64,000 nucleotides of DNA from Flavobacterium sp. ov086. GTDB taxonomy: Bacteria > Bacteroidota > Bacteroidia > Flavobacteriales > Flavobacteriaceae. Under the pieces are notes generated by a model. The model worked only from the letters and a program-made list of their open reading frames with translations, had not been told where the DNA came from and did not search any database. Within the stretch, counting starts at the first letter, position 1. Each line of letters starts with the position of its first letter. Of the stretch, positions 16,996 through 26,752 are shown in pieces. The DNA lies in assembly GCF_900187965.1 (NCBI RefSeq), contig NZ_FZNL01000013.1, positions 62,001-126,000 of the forward strand, read 5' to 3'. A program made the position numbers and the translations under genes.

Positions 16996-18903
16996 ATGGA
17001 AGAAAAAAAATTTGATCTTAATTCAATCATTGGTTTTGTATTGATATTTGGAATTTTGATTTGGATTATGTACCAAAATCAACCTTCTGATAAAGAGATT
17101 GCTGCTGAAAAAGCCAAGAAAGAATTAGTTGCTAAACAAGAAGCACAAGCTAAAGCGGATAAAACTAAAACAGCTGTTTTACCAGTTGCTGCGGCTACAA
17201 CTCCTGGTGATACAGTTCAATTGGCACAATTGCAAAAAACATTAGGCGGTTTTGCTTATTCAGCGACACTTCCTTCTGCAAAAGAAGCTTTCACGACTAT
17301 TGAAAACGAAAAAATGATACTTAAAATCGCCAACAAAGGTGGTTATATAGTAGAAGCTAAGTTGAAAGAGTTCAAAAGGTTTGAGAAAAATTCAGGTCAA
17401 TTAGTAGAATTAATTAAAGATAATAATTCTAATCTAAATATTCAGTTACAAACAACTGATAACAGAACTTTAAACACTAAGGATTTATATTTTGAACCAA
17501 CGTTAACTAAAAACGGAGCAGATCAAATTCTGACTATGCGTTTGAAGGCTGGTGCAAACGAATTTTTAGAATATAAATATATCCTGAAAGCAAACGACTA
17601 TTTAGTTGGTTTTGATGTTCGTTCTCAAGGATTGAATAAAGTTTTAAATTCTGCTAAACCATTAGATTTACAATGGGATTTAAAAAGTTACAGAAACGAG
17701 AAAAGCGTTTCTATTGAAAAGAGATATGCTCAGATTGAATATGAATATGGTGATGAAAAATACAGTTCAGTAGGTCACGGTGTAGGAAAAGAAGATACTC
17801 CTGAAAAAGTAAGTTATATTGCTTTTAAGCAACATTTCTTTGCTGCAATTTTATCTACTGATAAACCATTCGAAAAATCAAAGTTGCAATCTGATGATTT
17901 AGTAAAAGACGAAAGTTTAGATACAACATTTGTAAAGCAATTTAGAGCAACAGTTCCTTTAGCTTTTTCTAATGGAGAAGTTGACTATAAAATGAGCTGG
18001 TATTTTGGACCATCAGATTATAAAGTATTAAAATCATACGATAAAAACTTCGAAAAAATTATTCCATTAGGTTGGGGAATTTTCGGATGGATCAATCAAT
18101 GGATTTTCATTCCATTATTTGGATTCTTAAGTTCTACAATTGGATTGTCATTAGGAATTGCAATTATCATTTTTACAATTATTATCAAATTGGCGATGTC
18201 GCCAATTACATATAAATCATTCTTGTCACAGGCTAAAATGAAAGTTTTACGTCCGGAGATTACAGAGTTGGGAGAAAAATTCAAAAAAGACCCAATGAAG
18301 AAACAACAAGAAACAATGAAACTGTACAATAAAGCAGGAGTAAACCCAATGGCAGGATGTATCCCGGCATTGATTCAGCTTCCGTTTATGTATGCATCAT
18401 TCCAGTTTTTCCCATCAGCTTTTGAGTTAAGACAAAAAAGTTTCCTTTGGGCAGACGATTTATCATCATTTGATGCTGTTGTAAAATTACCATTCCACAT
18501 TCCGTTGTATGGAGATCATATTAGTTTGTTTCCAATTATGGCGGCAATTGCGATTTTCTTCTACATGAAAATGACTTCTGGAGATCAGCAAATGGCTGCG
18601 CCTCAACAAGAAGGTATGCCGGATATGGCAAAAATGATGAAAATTATGATTTATGTTTCACCATTAATGATGTTAATTTTCTTCAATAGTTATGGTGCAG
18701 GTTTGAGTTTGTATAACTTTATTTCAAACTTAATTACAATTGGAATTATGTTTGTAATCAAAAACTATATTGTTGATACGGACAAAATTCATGCTCAAAT
18801 TCAAGAGAATAAATTAAAAGAGCCTAAAAAGCAAAGTAAGTTTCAACAACGTCTTCAAGAAGTGATGGAACAACAAGAAGCTGCAAAAGGTAAAAAGAAA
18901 TAA
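16996..18903 (+). CDS. yidC: Membrane protein insertase YidC
   Basis: This 635-residue protein has a first membrane helix near residues 9-25, a Lys/Ala-rich linker, and a large periplasmic beta domain (about 75-350) that starts with A-Y-S-A-T-L-P. Five conserved C-terminal helices start near 360 (GWGIFGWINQWIFIPLF), with M-S-P-I-T-Y-K-S and N-P-M-A-G-C-I-P-A-L. The last about 35 residues are Lys/Gln-rich and probably touch the ribosome. It inserts inner-membrane proteins with or without SecYEG. The size is that of a Gram-negative YidC. Confidence 0.97.
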   Translation: MEEKKFDLNSIIGFVLIFGILIWIMYQNQPSDKEIAAEKAKKELVAKQEAQAKADKTKTAVLPVAAATTPGDTVQLAQLQKTLGGFAYSATLPSAKEAFTTIENEKMILKIANKGGYIVEAKLKEFKRFEKNSGQLVELIKDNNSNLNIQLQTTDNRTLNTKDLYFEPTLTKNGADQILTMRLKAGANEFLEYKYILKANDYLVGFDVRSQGLNKVLNSAKPLDLQWDLKSYRNEKSVSIEKRYAQIEYEYGDEKYSSVGHGVGKEDTPEKVSYIAFKQHFFAAILSTDKPFEKSKLQSDDLVKDESLDTTFVKQFRATVPLAFSNGEVDYKMSWYFGPSDYKVLKSYDKNFEKIIPLGWGIFGWINQWIFIPLFGFLSSTIGLSLGIAIIIFTIIIKLAMSPITYKSFLSQAKMKVLRPEITELGEKFKKDPMKKQQETMKLYNKAGVNPMAGCIPALIQLPFMYASFQFFPSAFELRQKSFLWADDLSSFDAVVKLPFHIPLYGDHISLFPIMAAIAIFFYMKMTSGDQQMAAPQQEGMPDMAKMMKIMIYVSPLMMLIFFNSYGAGLSLYNFISNLITIGIMFVIKNYIVDTDKIHAQIQENKLKEPKKQSKFQQRLQEVMEQQEAAKGKKK

Positions 18904-18911
18904 TAAGTAAA

Positions 18912-18938
18912 AAAATCTCGAGTAATCGGGATTTTTTT
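18912..18938 (+). terminator. Rho-independent terminator after yidC
   Basis: AAATCTCG pairs with CGGGATTT (one wobble) around AGTAAT and is followed by a T run. It sits right after the yidC stop. Confidence 0.75.
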
Positions 18939-18996
18939 ATATCTGAAATATACTTTATCAAAGTCATTTTCGTTAAAGTTTAAAATCGAATATCAT

Positions 18997-19713
18997 ATGA
19001 TTTATAAAAAAATAGTAATTGCTTTAGTTTTCTTAAATGCTGTTTTAGTATCGGCACAAGATTTTAATAAACTGGACGCCAACGGAAAGAAAGATGGTGT
19101 TTGGAAAGGAACTTATGAAGTTTCTAAACGTCCTCGATATGAAGGCACTTTTAGTCACGGAAAAGAAACGGGTATATTTAAATATTTTGATGATACTAAA
19201 AAAGGCGATGTTGTGGCTACTCGTGATTTTAGTGCCAATGATGGAAGCGCTTATAATATTTTTTATGATCAGAATAAAAACAAAGTAAGTGAAGGTGAAG
19301 TAATTGGCAGAAGTAATGAAGGCGAATGGAAGTATTATCATAAAGCTTCTAAAGTGCTTATGACGCTTGAGAATTACAAAAACGGTAAACTGGAAGGTTC
19401 AAGAACGGTTTATTATCCAAATGCTAAAGTTGCGGAAGAAATGACGTATAAGAATGGACTAAAAGAAGGTATTTATAAAAAATACGGACAAAATGGAACT
19501 CTTTTAGAACAAACTACATATGTAAATGACCAATATAATGGTGATGCTATTTTTTATGATTCGGAAGGAGCTGTTGCTTCTAAAGGGAAATTTTTGAATG
19601 GAAAAAAAGTGGGAAGATGGCAATTTTACTTAAAAGGTAAATTAACCAAAGAAGTAAATATGAGTGATCCAAAAAGCAATTATCAGGCAGATTCAAAGCC
19701 TAAAACTGAATAG
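18997..19713 (+). CDS. Secreted MORN-repeat (YwqK-like) protein
   Basis: This 238-residue protein has a Sec signal peptide (residues 1-20, ending V-S-A-Q). The rest is built of repeats of the MORN type, such as N-G-K-K-D-G-V-W-K-G, E-G-E-W-K-Y-Y and N-G-L-K-E-G-I-Y-K-K-Y-G. Databases often label this family YwqK-type antitoxin, but secretion and the lack of a toxin partner here argue against that role. It is probably a periplasmic or surface repeat protein. A perfect terminator follows, so it is a single-gene unit. Confidence 0.75.
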   Translation: MIYKKIVIALVFLNAVLVSAQDFNKLDANGKKDGVWKGTYEVSKRPRYEGTFSHGKETGIFKYFDDTKKGDVVATRDFSANDGSAYNIFYDQNKNKVSEGEVIGRSNEGEWKYYHKASKVLMTLENYKNGKLEGSRTVYYPNAKVAEEMTYKNGLKEGIYKKYGQNGTLLEQTTYVNDQYNGDAIFYDSEGAVASKGKFLNGKKVGRWQFYLKGKLTKEVNMSDPKSNYQADSKPKTE

Positions 19714-19724
19714 ATCTCTATATA

Positions 19725-19750
19725 AGTCCGCTTAAAGCGGACTATTTTTT
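19725..19750 (+). terminator. Perfect 8-bp stem terminator
   Basis: AGTCCGCT (19725-19732), loop TAA, AGCGGACT (19736-19743), then ATTTTTT. It ends the YwqK-like gene. Confidence 0.85.
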
Positions 19751-19837
19751 GCCACGAATTACACGAATTTTCACGAATTATTTTTTACTTCGACTATGCG
19801 AAGAAAAATTAGTAAAAATTCGTGTAATTCGTGGCAA
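19749..19837. repeat. CCACGAATT inverted-repeat element
   Basis: TTGCCACGAATTACACGAATTT (19749-19770) pairs perfectly over 22 bp with the text at 19816-19837. The 45-nt loop contains a further TCACGAATT. A third half-copy, AAATTCGTGACAAA, follows at 19862-19876. Same family as 7755-7800, 33246-33275 and 34966-35093. Confidence 0.8.
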
Positions 19838-19914
19838 CTTTTTTTTAAATATCAAAAAAGAAAAATTCGTGACAAACTTTTTTCTAAATTTGATTGACCT
19901 AACATTTCAATTAA

Positions 19915-20472
19915 ATGGATTTAAACGAGCTTTCAGGACGATTTTTATTATTGTTTTTCTCAATTTTGATTTTGTATTTTTTCTCCAATAGAAAAGATAA
20001 TGAAACCATAAATCCGCTGATGGTTATTGTTGGACTTTGTACTTTTTCGCTTTGTTATTTGTTTACAAAAATCGAGATTGGCGTTGGAATTGGGTTTGGA
20101 TTGTTTGCTATTTTCTCGATTTTAAGATTTAGAACCCAATCGTTCACAGTAAACGCGATCATTTTTCTTTTTGCTACAATTACACTTTCTATTTTAGACA
20201 TTATGTATCCGTATGAAAAGATAGAAGTGCTTTTGTTTTTTCAGTTTACAATTATTGGATTTTATATTATTGCTTCTGTTATAGTTAATAAAAAAGCTTC
20301 TAAATATCTGAATATAGTTGATGTGAAAATTGCCTTGGAAAATGGTTTTTCTTTGGATAATGAAACTATTCGAAAATCAGTTCAACAAAAAATAAATATT
20401 GATGATTTTGATTTTAAAATTGTGAATATAAATACTGTTTCAAACGAAATTGATGTTCAGGTATTTTATTGA
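19915..20472 (+). CDS. DUF4956 membrane protein
   Basis: This 185-residue protein has four or so membrane helices (about 7-24, 36-52, 56-70 and 80-135) and a soluble C-terminal domain. The G-F-G-L-F-A-I-F-S-I-L-R-F-R-T block near 59-73 is the DUF4956 hallmark. The function of the family is unknown; relatives often sit near polyphosphate or CotH-type genes, but not here. A TAAATTTG -7 element at 19885-19892 probably drives it. It converges on the next gene with its stop directly abutting it. Confidence 0.75.
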   Translation: MDLNELSGRFLLLFFSILILYFFSNRKDNETINPLMVIVGLCTFSLCYLFTKIEIGVGIGFGLFAIFSILRFRTQSFTVNAIIFLFATITLSILDIMYPYEKIEVLLFFQFTIIGFYIIASVIVNKKASKYLNIVDVKIALENGFSLDNETIRKSVQQKINIDDFDFKIVNINTVSNEIDVQVFY

Positions 20473-22350
20473 TTATTCATTAAAAGGACGAACTTGTTTG
20501 ATATATAAATCTCTGTTTTCTCCAACAATCTTGAACTCGATATCAACCGGATGATATCGGTTTTTTCTCCAATAACGATACATTTTCTCTTCAATTTTTG
20601 AGCTGACAAGAAAAAGTCTGCTCATTTCTTTTCGGCTTAATAAGGGTTCATTATTGTTTAAGTTCGAGTTTGAAGTATAATCTACATCAAAATCTGTATC
20701 GTCTTTTCCTGAATTGAAATGATAAGCGACAAATTGCTCACAGATTTCTCCTTTTTCAGGTTTTACAACTGAGTTTTCTCCTTTTTGAACATTAACAGTT
20801 ATACCCGGGAAATTCTCTCGGAAGATATTTTTTGTAATTACAACGCCATTTGCCAGTTCATCCGGAAAAGAACGATGCACCAAAACTCCCATTGCGATAT
20901 TATGCTGATCGATGCCAAAAAGTTCTCTTTCGTTATATGAGGCTTCATTCCAGACACTTGCCCAAACTTGTTTAATCGCTTTTTCAAATGTCTTAATGCT
21001 GTCGCCTAGAATTCCGGTTTTTGAGTCGTACAATCCGGCACCATTAAAATCATCTAAATCTTCGGCATTAGTCGATGATCTGAATCTGAAATTTTTAAAG
21101 GCGGCATTTTTAAAAGTTTGATTCAGTTTTGCAATTAAATCCGGATCTACTGATTCTTTTTTTATTGCATCGCGAATCTTTTTTAATTGTTTGTTAATCC
21201 AAACTGTAGAATCTTTATGAGGATTTTCTAAAAGCTCTGAAATTAAAGGTGAAATTGATTTTTTCTGAATGTGTTTGGTATAAAAATAAAACGGAATAGC
21301 ATGCGCATCTTCGGGAGTTTTAAAAGGAATTTCTTTTGAAATAGCGATTAAATAAGACATGTTTTGCGCTTTAGAGCCAATATAATTGATTCCCTTTTTT
21401 GGAATTACAGCTAGATCTACTAAGTCCGTAACACTATTGTCAATGATTAATTTTTTCTTTTTGGTAATAGCTTTTTGCTCAATCTTTTTAGTGGTTTCTT
21501 TGATGTAAAAAGTATCAATTTCGATTTTTAGTTCTACTTTTTTCGAAAGTAATCTTTTGATATTATTATCCTGCAAAGCTGTCGTGTAAGCCATTATCGG
21601 AATTTTTCTGTTTTTGCCTAAAAGCACTAAATGGCTTAATGGAGTTTGCAATTCATTCACGATAATTCCTCTTACATTGGGCAAAATATCGGGCGTTCCG
21701 TCCAAAACAATAATCTCATCTGGATTTGGTTTTATGGTCTCTAAGTCTTTGATTTTATATTGTTTCAGAATACCAATATTTGTTCCCGCAACAACTTCCT
21801 GATATTTGATTTCGTTAAAAATATAATCTGATTTCACACAAGGAATCTTGAATTTTTGTTGTTGAAACCATTCCATTTGAGTAGGATTGTTAAGGTAGAA
21901 TTTTAGATTTGAACCAATAAAAGTCGATTTTACGATTAAATTATAAAATCGTTCAATTGATTCAAGTGGCATATGATCTGAAGCTGCTAATTCGAGAATC
22001 CATTTTTCGGTTCCTTTGATATGATTAAGATTTCCAAGAAAGAAATCTCTGTCTTTCATCGTATCACTATAATTTTCATTGTTAAAAATTTCTAAGTCTT
22101 GGCTATATCCTAAATAATTGGTAACAAAGTCATAATGCAAAAGAATCAGACTACTATTGAAGTAGTACATTTTTTGTTTTTTTAGATCATAGATAACTTT
22201 TACAGATTCTATATTCGAAAATTTATCTGATAAAGGCTTGCCTCTAAATGCTTTATAAGCCTCATAATTTGATAATGACGCAGAATATCTCTGAGCACTT
22301 AAAGTAACTGCAATGAATAGAAAAAACAGACTGTAAATGTATTTTTGCAT
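20473..22350 (-). CDS. Secreted PEP/pyruvate-binding (dikinase-like) protein
   Basis: This 625-residue protein has a signal peptide (residues 1-20, ending L-S-A-Q). A swivel-like domain around 210-260 has D-I-L-P-N-V-R-G-I-I-V and the phospho-histidine-type motif Q-T-P-L-S-H (H240). A PEP/pyruvate-binding ATP-grasp domain (about 318-625) has RFRSSTNAEDLDDFNGAG at 422-439 and ends K-Q-V-R-P. PEP synthase has the order ATP-grasp then histidine domain. Here the histidine domain comes first, as in alpha-glucan water dikinases. An ATP-dependent enzyme in the periplasm would be odd, so its substrate and phosphate source are open questions. No operon partner is visible. Confidence 0.75.
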   Translation of the reverse strand: MQKYIYSLFFLFIAVTLSAQRYSASLSNYEAYKAFRGKPLSDKFSNIESVKVIYDLKKQKMYYFNSSLILLHYDFVTNYLGYSQDLEIFNNENYSDTMKDRDFFLGNLNHIKGTEKWILELAASDHMPLESIERFYNLIVKSTFIGSNLKFYLNNPTQMEWFQQQKFKIPCVKSDYIFNEIKYQEVVAGTNIGILKQYKIKDLETIKPNPDEIIVLDGTPDILPNVRGIIVNELQTPLSHLVLLGKNRKIPIMAYTTALQDNNIKRLLSKKVELKIEIDTFYIKETTKKIEQKAITKKKKLIIDNSVTDLVDLAVIPKKGINYIGSKAQNMSYLIAISKEIPFKTPEDAHAIPFYFYTKHIQKKSISPLISELLENPHKDSTVWINKQLKKIRDAIKKESVDPDLIAKLNQTFKNAAFKNFRFRSSTNAEDLDDFNGAGLYDSKTGILGDSIKTFEKAIKQVWASVWNEASYNERELFGIDQHNIAMGVLVHRSFPDELANGVVITKNIFRENFPGITVNVQKGENSVVKPEKGEICEQFVAYHFNSGKDDTDFDVDYTSNSNLNNNEPLLSRKEMSRLFLVSSKIEEKMYRYWRKNRYHPVDIEFKIVGENRDLYIKQVRPFNE

Positions 22351-22456
22351 GATGTTTTTATTGATAATTAAAAGTAATTAAAAAAAACAATAAGTTTTAT
22401 CTACTGTGGCATTATATAAACTAATCAAAACTATCTTAATAATCTATAATTTGAGT

Positions 22457-22464
22457 TATCTTTG
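22457..22464 (+). promoter_or_regulatory. -7 element before mnmA
   Basis: TATCTTTG, a consensus -7 box followed by the typical GCACCC, lies 30 bp before the mnmA ATG. Confidence 0.55.
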
Positions 22465-22493
22465 CACCCTTGTAAAAATATAAACGATTTAGA

Positions 22494-23681
22494 ATGAAAC
22501 GTGTAGTTGTTGGACTTTCTGGTGGAGTAGATTCTAGTGTTGCTGCTTATTTATTGCAACAACAAGGGTACGAAGTTATTGGGCTTTTTATGAAAAATTG
22601 GCACGATGATTCCGTTACTATTTCTAATGAATGTCCGTGGTTAGAAGATAGTAATGATGCTTTATTAGTAGCTGAAAAACTTGGAATACCGTTTCAAACT
22701 GTCGATTTAAGTGAAGAATACAAAGAAAAAATCGTTGATTATATGTTCAACGAATACGAAAAAGGAAGAACTCCAAACCCTGACGTGCTTTGTAATCGCG
22801 AGATCAAATTTGATGTTTTCATGAAAATTGCTTTAAGTCTTGGCGCTGATTATGTTGCAACTGGACATTACTGTCAAAAAAATGAAATCGAAGTTGATGG
22901 AAAGCCCGTTTACCAATTAATCGCCGGAGCAGACAATAATAAAGATCAATCGTATTTTTTATGTCAGTTATCACAAGAGCAATTGGCTAAATCATTGTTT
23001 CCAATTGGTGCTTTGACTAAACCAGAAGTTCGCGAAATCGCTGCTGAAATGGATTTGGTAACTGCTGAAAAGAAAGATTCTCAAGGATTATGTTTCATCG
23101 GGAAAGTTCGTTTACCGGAATTTCTGCAACAAAAATTGCAGCCAAAAGAGGGTAAAATTGTTCAGATTGATAAAAATGATTCTATTTATACCATCGAAAA
23201 ATCATCTGGTTTATCAGTGGAAGAAGAATTGAAATTGGAAGCTAAAAAGCGAGATTATCTTCCAACAATGGGAAAAGTAGTTGGAAAACACCAAGGTGCT
23301 CATTATTTTACAATTGGACAAAGAAAAGGATTGAATGTAGGCGGAACAACAGATCCGTTATTCATCATTGCGACTGATGTTGAAACTAATACTATTTATA
23401 CAGGTTTAACAAGTCAACATCCTGGTTTATTTAAAAAAGCTTTATTTATCGAAAAATCTGAAGTACACTGGATTCGTACTGATTTGGCTTTAAAAGTTGG
23501 AGAAACAATGGAAGTTATGGCGAGAATTCGTTATCGTCAACCATTGCAAAAAGCAACTTTACACCAATTCGAAGATGGAATGTACGTTAGTTTTGAAGAA
23601 CCACAATCTGCAATTACAGAAGGTCAGTTTGTGGCTTGGTATTTCGATAATGAATTAGTTGGTTCGGGAGTAATTTCTTAG
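22494..23681 (+). CDS. mnmA: tRNA 2-thiouridine(34) synthase
   Basis: This 395-residue enzyme thiolates U34 of tRNA-Lys, -Glu and -Gln. It has the PP-loop LSGGVDSSV near residue 8, the catalytic cysteine in N-P-D-V-L-C-N (about residue 100), and the second cysteine in S-Q-G-L-C-F-I-G (about 203). The C-terminal beta domain is complete ([13 protein letters not shown]). The length is usual for Bacteroidota MnmA. It is a stand-alone gene with its own promoter; the downstream protease begins 44 bp later. Confidence 0.96.
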   Translation: MKRVVVGLSGGVDSSVAAYLLQQQGYEVIGLFMKNWHDDSVTISNECPWLEDSNDALLVAEKLGIPFQTVDLSEEYKEKIVDYMFNEYEKGRTPNPDVLCNREIKFDVFMKIALSLGADYVATGHYCQKNEIEVDGKPVYQLIAGADNNKDQSYFLCQLSQEQLAKSLFPIGALTKPEVREIAAEMDLVTAEKKDSQGLCFIGKVRLPEFLQQKLQPKEGKIVQIDKNDSIYTIEKSSGLSVEEELKLEAKKRDYLPTMGKVVGKHQGAHYFTIGQRKGLNVGGTTDPLFIIATDVETNTIYTGLTSQHPGLFKKALFIEKSEVHWIRTDLALKVGETMEVMARIRYRQPLQKATLHQFEDGMYVSFEEPQSAITEGQFVAWYFDNELVGSGVIS

Positions 23682-23725
23682 CTTTATACTTTTTTACAAA
23701 GGATTTCCTTCTAAAAAAGTAAACT

Positions 23726-25333
23726 ATGAAGCACTACTACACATTTCTTTTATTGGTTTTTTCGACTGTAATGTTTTCGCAAGAAGACGCTTGGGTATAT
23801 TTTAAAGATAAACCAAATTCTCAGCATTTTTTAGATAATCCGTCTGAGATGCTTTCGGCACGCGCTTTAGAACGCAGAACCAATCAGAATATTCCGTTAG
23901 ATCTTAGAGATGTTCCATTAGAAGAAACTTATATCAATCAGGTAAAAAGTGCGACAGGAATTGTTGTAATGGCACAATCCAAATGGATGAATGCACTTCA
24001 TATTCGTGGAACTCAAACTGATATTTCAGCTTTAAAATTACTTTCATTTGTTGATAAAGTAGTTTTTGCAGATAAAACTTTGAATGCAACCGGTAAAAAG
24101 GTTTCGGAGAATAAAATTTCGCAGACAAAAGATAAACTTAAAACCACAATTGATTATGCTTACGGAAACTCGGCAAATCAAATACAGATGCTTAATGGTC
24201 AGGTTTTACACCAACAAAACTTTACAGGTACAGGAAAAATAATTGCAGTTTTAGATGCAGGTTTTCCTGGCGTAAATACTGCTGAACCGTTTCAGAATCT
24301 TATTACTAATAATCAGATTTTAGGCGGATATAATTTTGTAACCAGAAACGATAACTTTTACACAGGTGATGATCATGGTACAATGGTGCTTTCTACGATT
24401 GGCGGTTACAAAGTAAATGCTTTGGTAGGAACTGCTCCAAGTGCGTCATTTTATTTGTTTATTACTGAAAATGATGCTACTGAAAACCCTGTAGAAGAAT
24501 CACTTTGGGTTGAAGCAGCCGAAAAAGCTGATTATTTTGGAGTAGATATTATTACAACTTCGCTAGGATATTTTGAATTTGATAATCCTAATTATACCCA
24601 TACTTATAGCGATATGAACGGGACTACAAATTTTATTTCTCGTGGAGCCGAAATTGCTTTTAGCAAAGGAATTGTGGTAGTAGCTTCGGCAGGAAATGAA
24701 GGAAACACGACAGAACCTCATATTGGTAGTCCGGCTGATGCAGTTTCAGTTATAACGGTTGGTTCTGTTACAGCGGCCAAGGTGAGATCTGGTTTCAGTT
24801 CTATTGGACCAAGTTTTGATAATCGAATAAAACCGGATGTTATGGCGCAAGGGACGGCGGCTGTTGTTTCTGACACAAATGGAAATATTAATACTGTAAA
24901 CGGAACTTCATTTTCGTGCCCAATTATGGCAGGAATGATTGCTTGTTTGTGGCAGGCTTATCCGACTAAAACAAATAAACAAATCCGACAAATGGTACTT
25001 GAATCTTCTGATCGATATTCGGCACCAAATAATAATTATGGTTACGGAATTCCAAATTTCGGATCAACTTTAGGTGTTGAAGATTATCAAACTGCACTTT
25101 CTGCTTTTTCGATATATCCAAATCCAGCTCAAACCACAGTTTCGTTTTTGTTTTCTGATCAAAATAATACTGCTTCGGTAAAAATTTATTCTGTTTTAGG
25201 ACAAAAAGTAATCGAAAAACAAATAACAAATCAAGATCCAATTCTTTCTGTAGCATCTTTACAAAGCGGACTCTATTTTTATGCTTTTGATGCCGAGGGT
25301 TTGCATAAAACAGGAAAGATAATTAAACAATAA
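23726..25333 (+). CDS. Subtilisin-like serine protease with T9SS type A sorting domain
   Basis: This 535-residue S8 protease has a signal peptide (1-18), an N-terminal prodomain-like region, and the Asp-His-Ser triad in A-V-L-D-A-G-F (near 177), D-D-H-G-T-M (near 217) and N-G-T-S-F-S-C-P (near 395). The last about 75 residues are a type A T9SS sorting domain (Y-P-N-P-A-Q-T, V-K-I-Y-S-V-L-G-Q, L-Q-S-G-L-Y-F). It is thus exported through the type IX system and either released or anchored on the surface. The domain order is complete and standard. Confidence 0.93.
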   Translation: MKHYYTFLLLVFSTVMFSQEDAWVYFKDKPNSQHFLDNPSEMLSARALERRTNQNIPLDLRDVPLEETYINQVKSATGIVVMAQSKWMNALHIRGTQTDISALKLLSFVDKVVFADKTLNATGKKVSENKISQTKDKLKTTIDYAYGNSANQIQMLNGQVLHQQNFTGTGKIIAVLDAGFPGVNTAEPFQNLITNNQILGGYNFVTRNDNFYTGDDHGTMVLSTIGGYKVNALVGTAPSASFYLFITENDATENPVEESLWVEAAEKADYFGVDIITTSLGYFEFDNPNYTHTYSDMNGTTNFISRGAEIAFSKGIVVVASAGNEGNTTEPHIGSPADAVSVITVGSVTAAKVRSGFSSIGPSFDNRIKPDVMAQGTAAVVSDTNGNINTVNGTSFSCPIMAGMIACLWQAYPTKTNKQIRQMVLESSDRYSAPNNNYGYGIPNFGSTLGVEDYQTALSAFSIYPNPAQTTVSFLFSDQNNTASVKIYSVLGQKVIEKQITNQDPILSVASLQSGLYFYAFDAEGLHKTGKIIKQ

Positions 25334-25345
25334 CAGCATTTTTGA

Positions 25346-26290
25346 ATGAACAGAATTACGCAACTTTTCAATATTAAATATCCAATTATTCAAGGCGGAA
25401 TGATTTGGAATAGTGGTTACAAATTAGCATCAGCAGTTAGCAACGCAGGAGGTTTAGGACTTATTGGAGCAGGATCAATGTATCCTGAAATTTTAAGAGA
25501 ACATATTCAGAAATGTAAAAAAGCAACTGACAAACCGTTTGGGGTTAACATTCCGATGTTATATCCAAACATTGAAGAAATCATGAATATTGTGGTTGAA
25601 GAAGGCGTTAAAATCGTTTTTACTTCGGCGGGAAATCCTAAAACATGGACTTCTTTTTTAAAAGAAAAAGGAATTACGGTTGTTCACGTAGTTAGCAGCA
25701 GTATTTTTGCCTTAAAAGCACAAGAAGCCGGAGTTAATGCAATTGTAGCAGAAGGTTTTGAAGCGGGTGGACATAACGGACGCGATGAAACAACGACGTT
25801 AACATTGATTCCAATGGTTAAGGAAAAAATCCAGATTCCAATTATTGCTGCTGGCGGAATCGCTACGGGAAGAGGAATGTTGGCGGTAATGATTTTGGGC
25901 GCTGACGGTGTTCAGGTTGGAAGTCGTTTTGCGGCATCAATAGAATCATCTTCGCATGCTAATTTCAAACAAACGATTGTGAATGTAAAAGAAGGCGATA
26001 CACAATTAACGCTAAAGGAATTGGCACCGGTGCGATTGATCAAAAATAAGTTTTATCAGGATGTTCAGGCTTTATATGAAAGATGCCCTTCGAAAGAAGA
26101 ATTAATCGAACTTTTAGGAAGAGCAAGAGCCAAAAAAGGAATGTTTGAGGGCAATCTTGAAGAAGGCGAACTTGAAATTGGTCAAATAGCAGGAATTATT
26201 CATGAAATTTTGCCGGTAGAACAAATTATCAAACAAATGATAGCTGATTTTGAAGTTGCTTCGAAAGAAAAAGCTAAATTTGAGTTTTAA
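25346..26290 (+). CDS. Nitronate monooxygenase-family flavin oxidoreductase
   Basis: This 314-residue TIM-barrel protein of the NMO/FabK-like flavin family has P-I-I-Q-G-G-M-I-W near residue 14, A-E-G-F-E-A-G-G-H-N-G near 133 (the conserved histidine region) and I-I-A-A-G-G-I-A-T-G-R-G near 165, with the G-A-D-G-V-Q-V-G-S-R-F phosphate-binding end. It binds FMN and would oxidise nitronates or act as an enoyl reductase; the substrate is uncertain. It starts 12 bp after the protease and may be co-transcribed. Confidence 0.88.
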   Translation: MNRITQLFNIKYPIIQGGMIWNSGYKLASAVSNAGGLGLIGAGSMYPEILREHIQKCKKATDKPFGVNIPMLYPNIEEIMNIVVEEGVKIVFTSAGNPKTWTSFLKEKGITVVHVVSSSIFALKAQEAGVNAIVAEGFEAGGHNGRDETTTLTLIPMVKEKIQIPIIAAGGIATGRGMLAVMILGADGVQVGSRFAASIESSSHANFKQTIVNVKEGDTQLTLKELAPVRLIKNKFYQDVQALYERCPSKEELIELLGRARAKKGMFEGNLEEGELEIGQIAGIIHEILPVEQIIKQMIADFEVASKEKAKFEF

Positions 26291-26310
26291 TTACCTGCAA
26301 GAATATTTTT

Positions 26311-26721
26311 ATGAATACTATACGCATCTCCATATTAATCCTTTTTTTGTCATTTGGTCTGCAACAAGCTCAAGCTCAGTCTTATCAATTTAAAACATCG
26401 GGATTTAGTGTTTTAGAAAAAAATGAAAAAGGAAAATGGGGCGAATGGTCCAATCTTGATTTGGTAAATCTATCGGTTATTTTAGATACCAACAAACACC
26501 GAATTGTGGTGTATTCCATGGAAATTCAGCTTTTCAATATTGAAGATTATATCGAACGTGAAGAAAACGATACTGATATTGTTTACTCTTTTATGTGTAA
26601 AGACAATGACGGAAAAGATTGTAAACTCTCGATTATAACCCGCAAAAAACAAGATTATCGAAAACAACTTTATATCAATTACGACGATCATATTATTGTT
26701 TATAATATTTTTAGTGTGTAG
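26311..26721 (+). CDS. Secreted protein of unknown function
   Basis: This 136-residue protein has a signal peptide (residues 1-22, ending A-Q-A-Q). I do not recognise its fold. The mature part is beta-rich with many charged residues and two cysteines (about 94 and 101, C-K-D-N-D-G-K-D-C) that could form a disulfide. It follows the flavin oxidoreductase by 20 bp. Similar small Flavobacterium proteins are common, but I cannot name a family. Confidence 0.7.
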   Translation: MNTIRISILILFLSFGLQQAQAQSYQFKTSGFSVLEKNEKGKWGEWSNLDLVNLSVILDTNKHRIVVYSMEIQLFNIEDYIEREENDTDIVYSFMCKDNDGKDCKLSIITRKKQDYRKQLYINYDDHIIVYNIFSV

Positions 26722-26752
26722 ATATAAACTTATTGATCCCAAGTAATTAAAT

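Noticed and set aside
18997-19713. YwqK as part of a toxin-antitoxin pair
   Set aside because: The protein has a signal peptide, and no toxin gene lies on either side; the database name does not fit.
19749-19991. An 80-residue plus-strand reading frame over the inverted repeat
   Set aside because: It is composed of the CCACGAATT repeat and runs into the DUF4956 gene in another frame.
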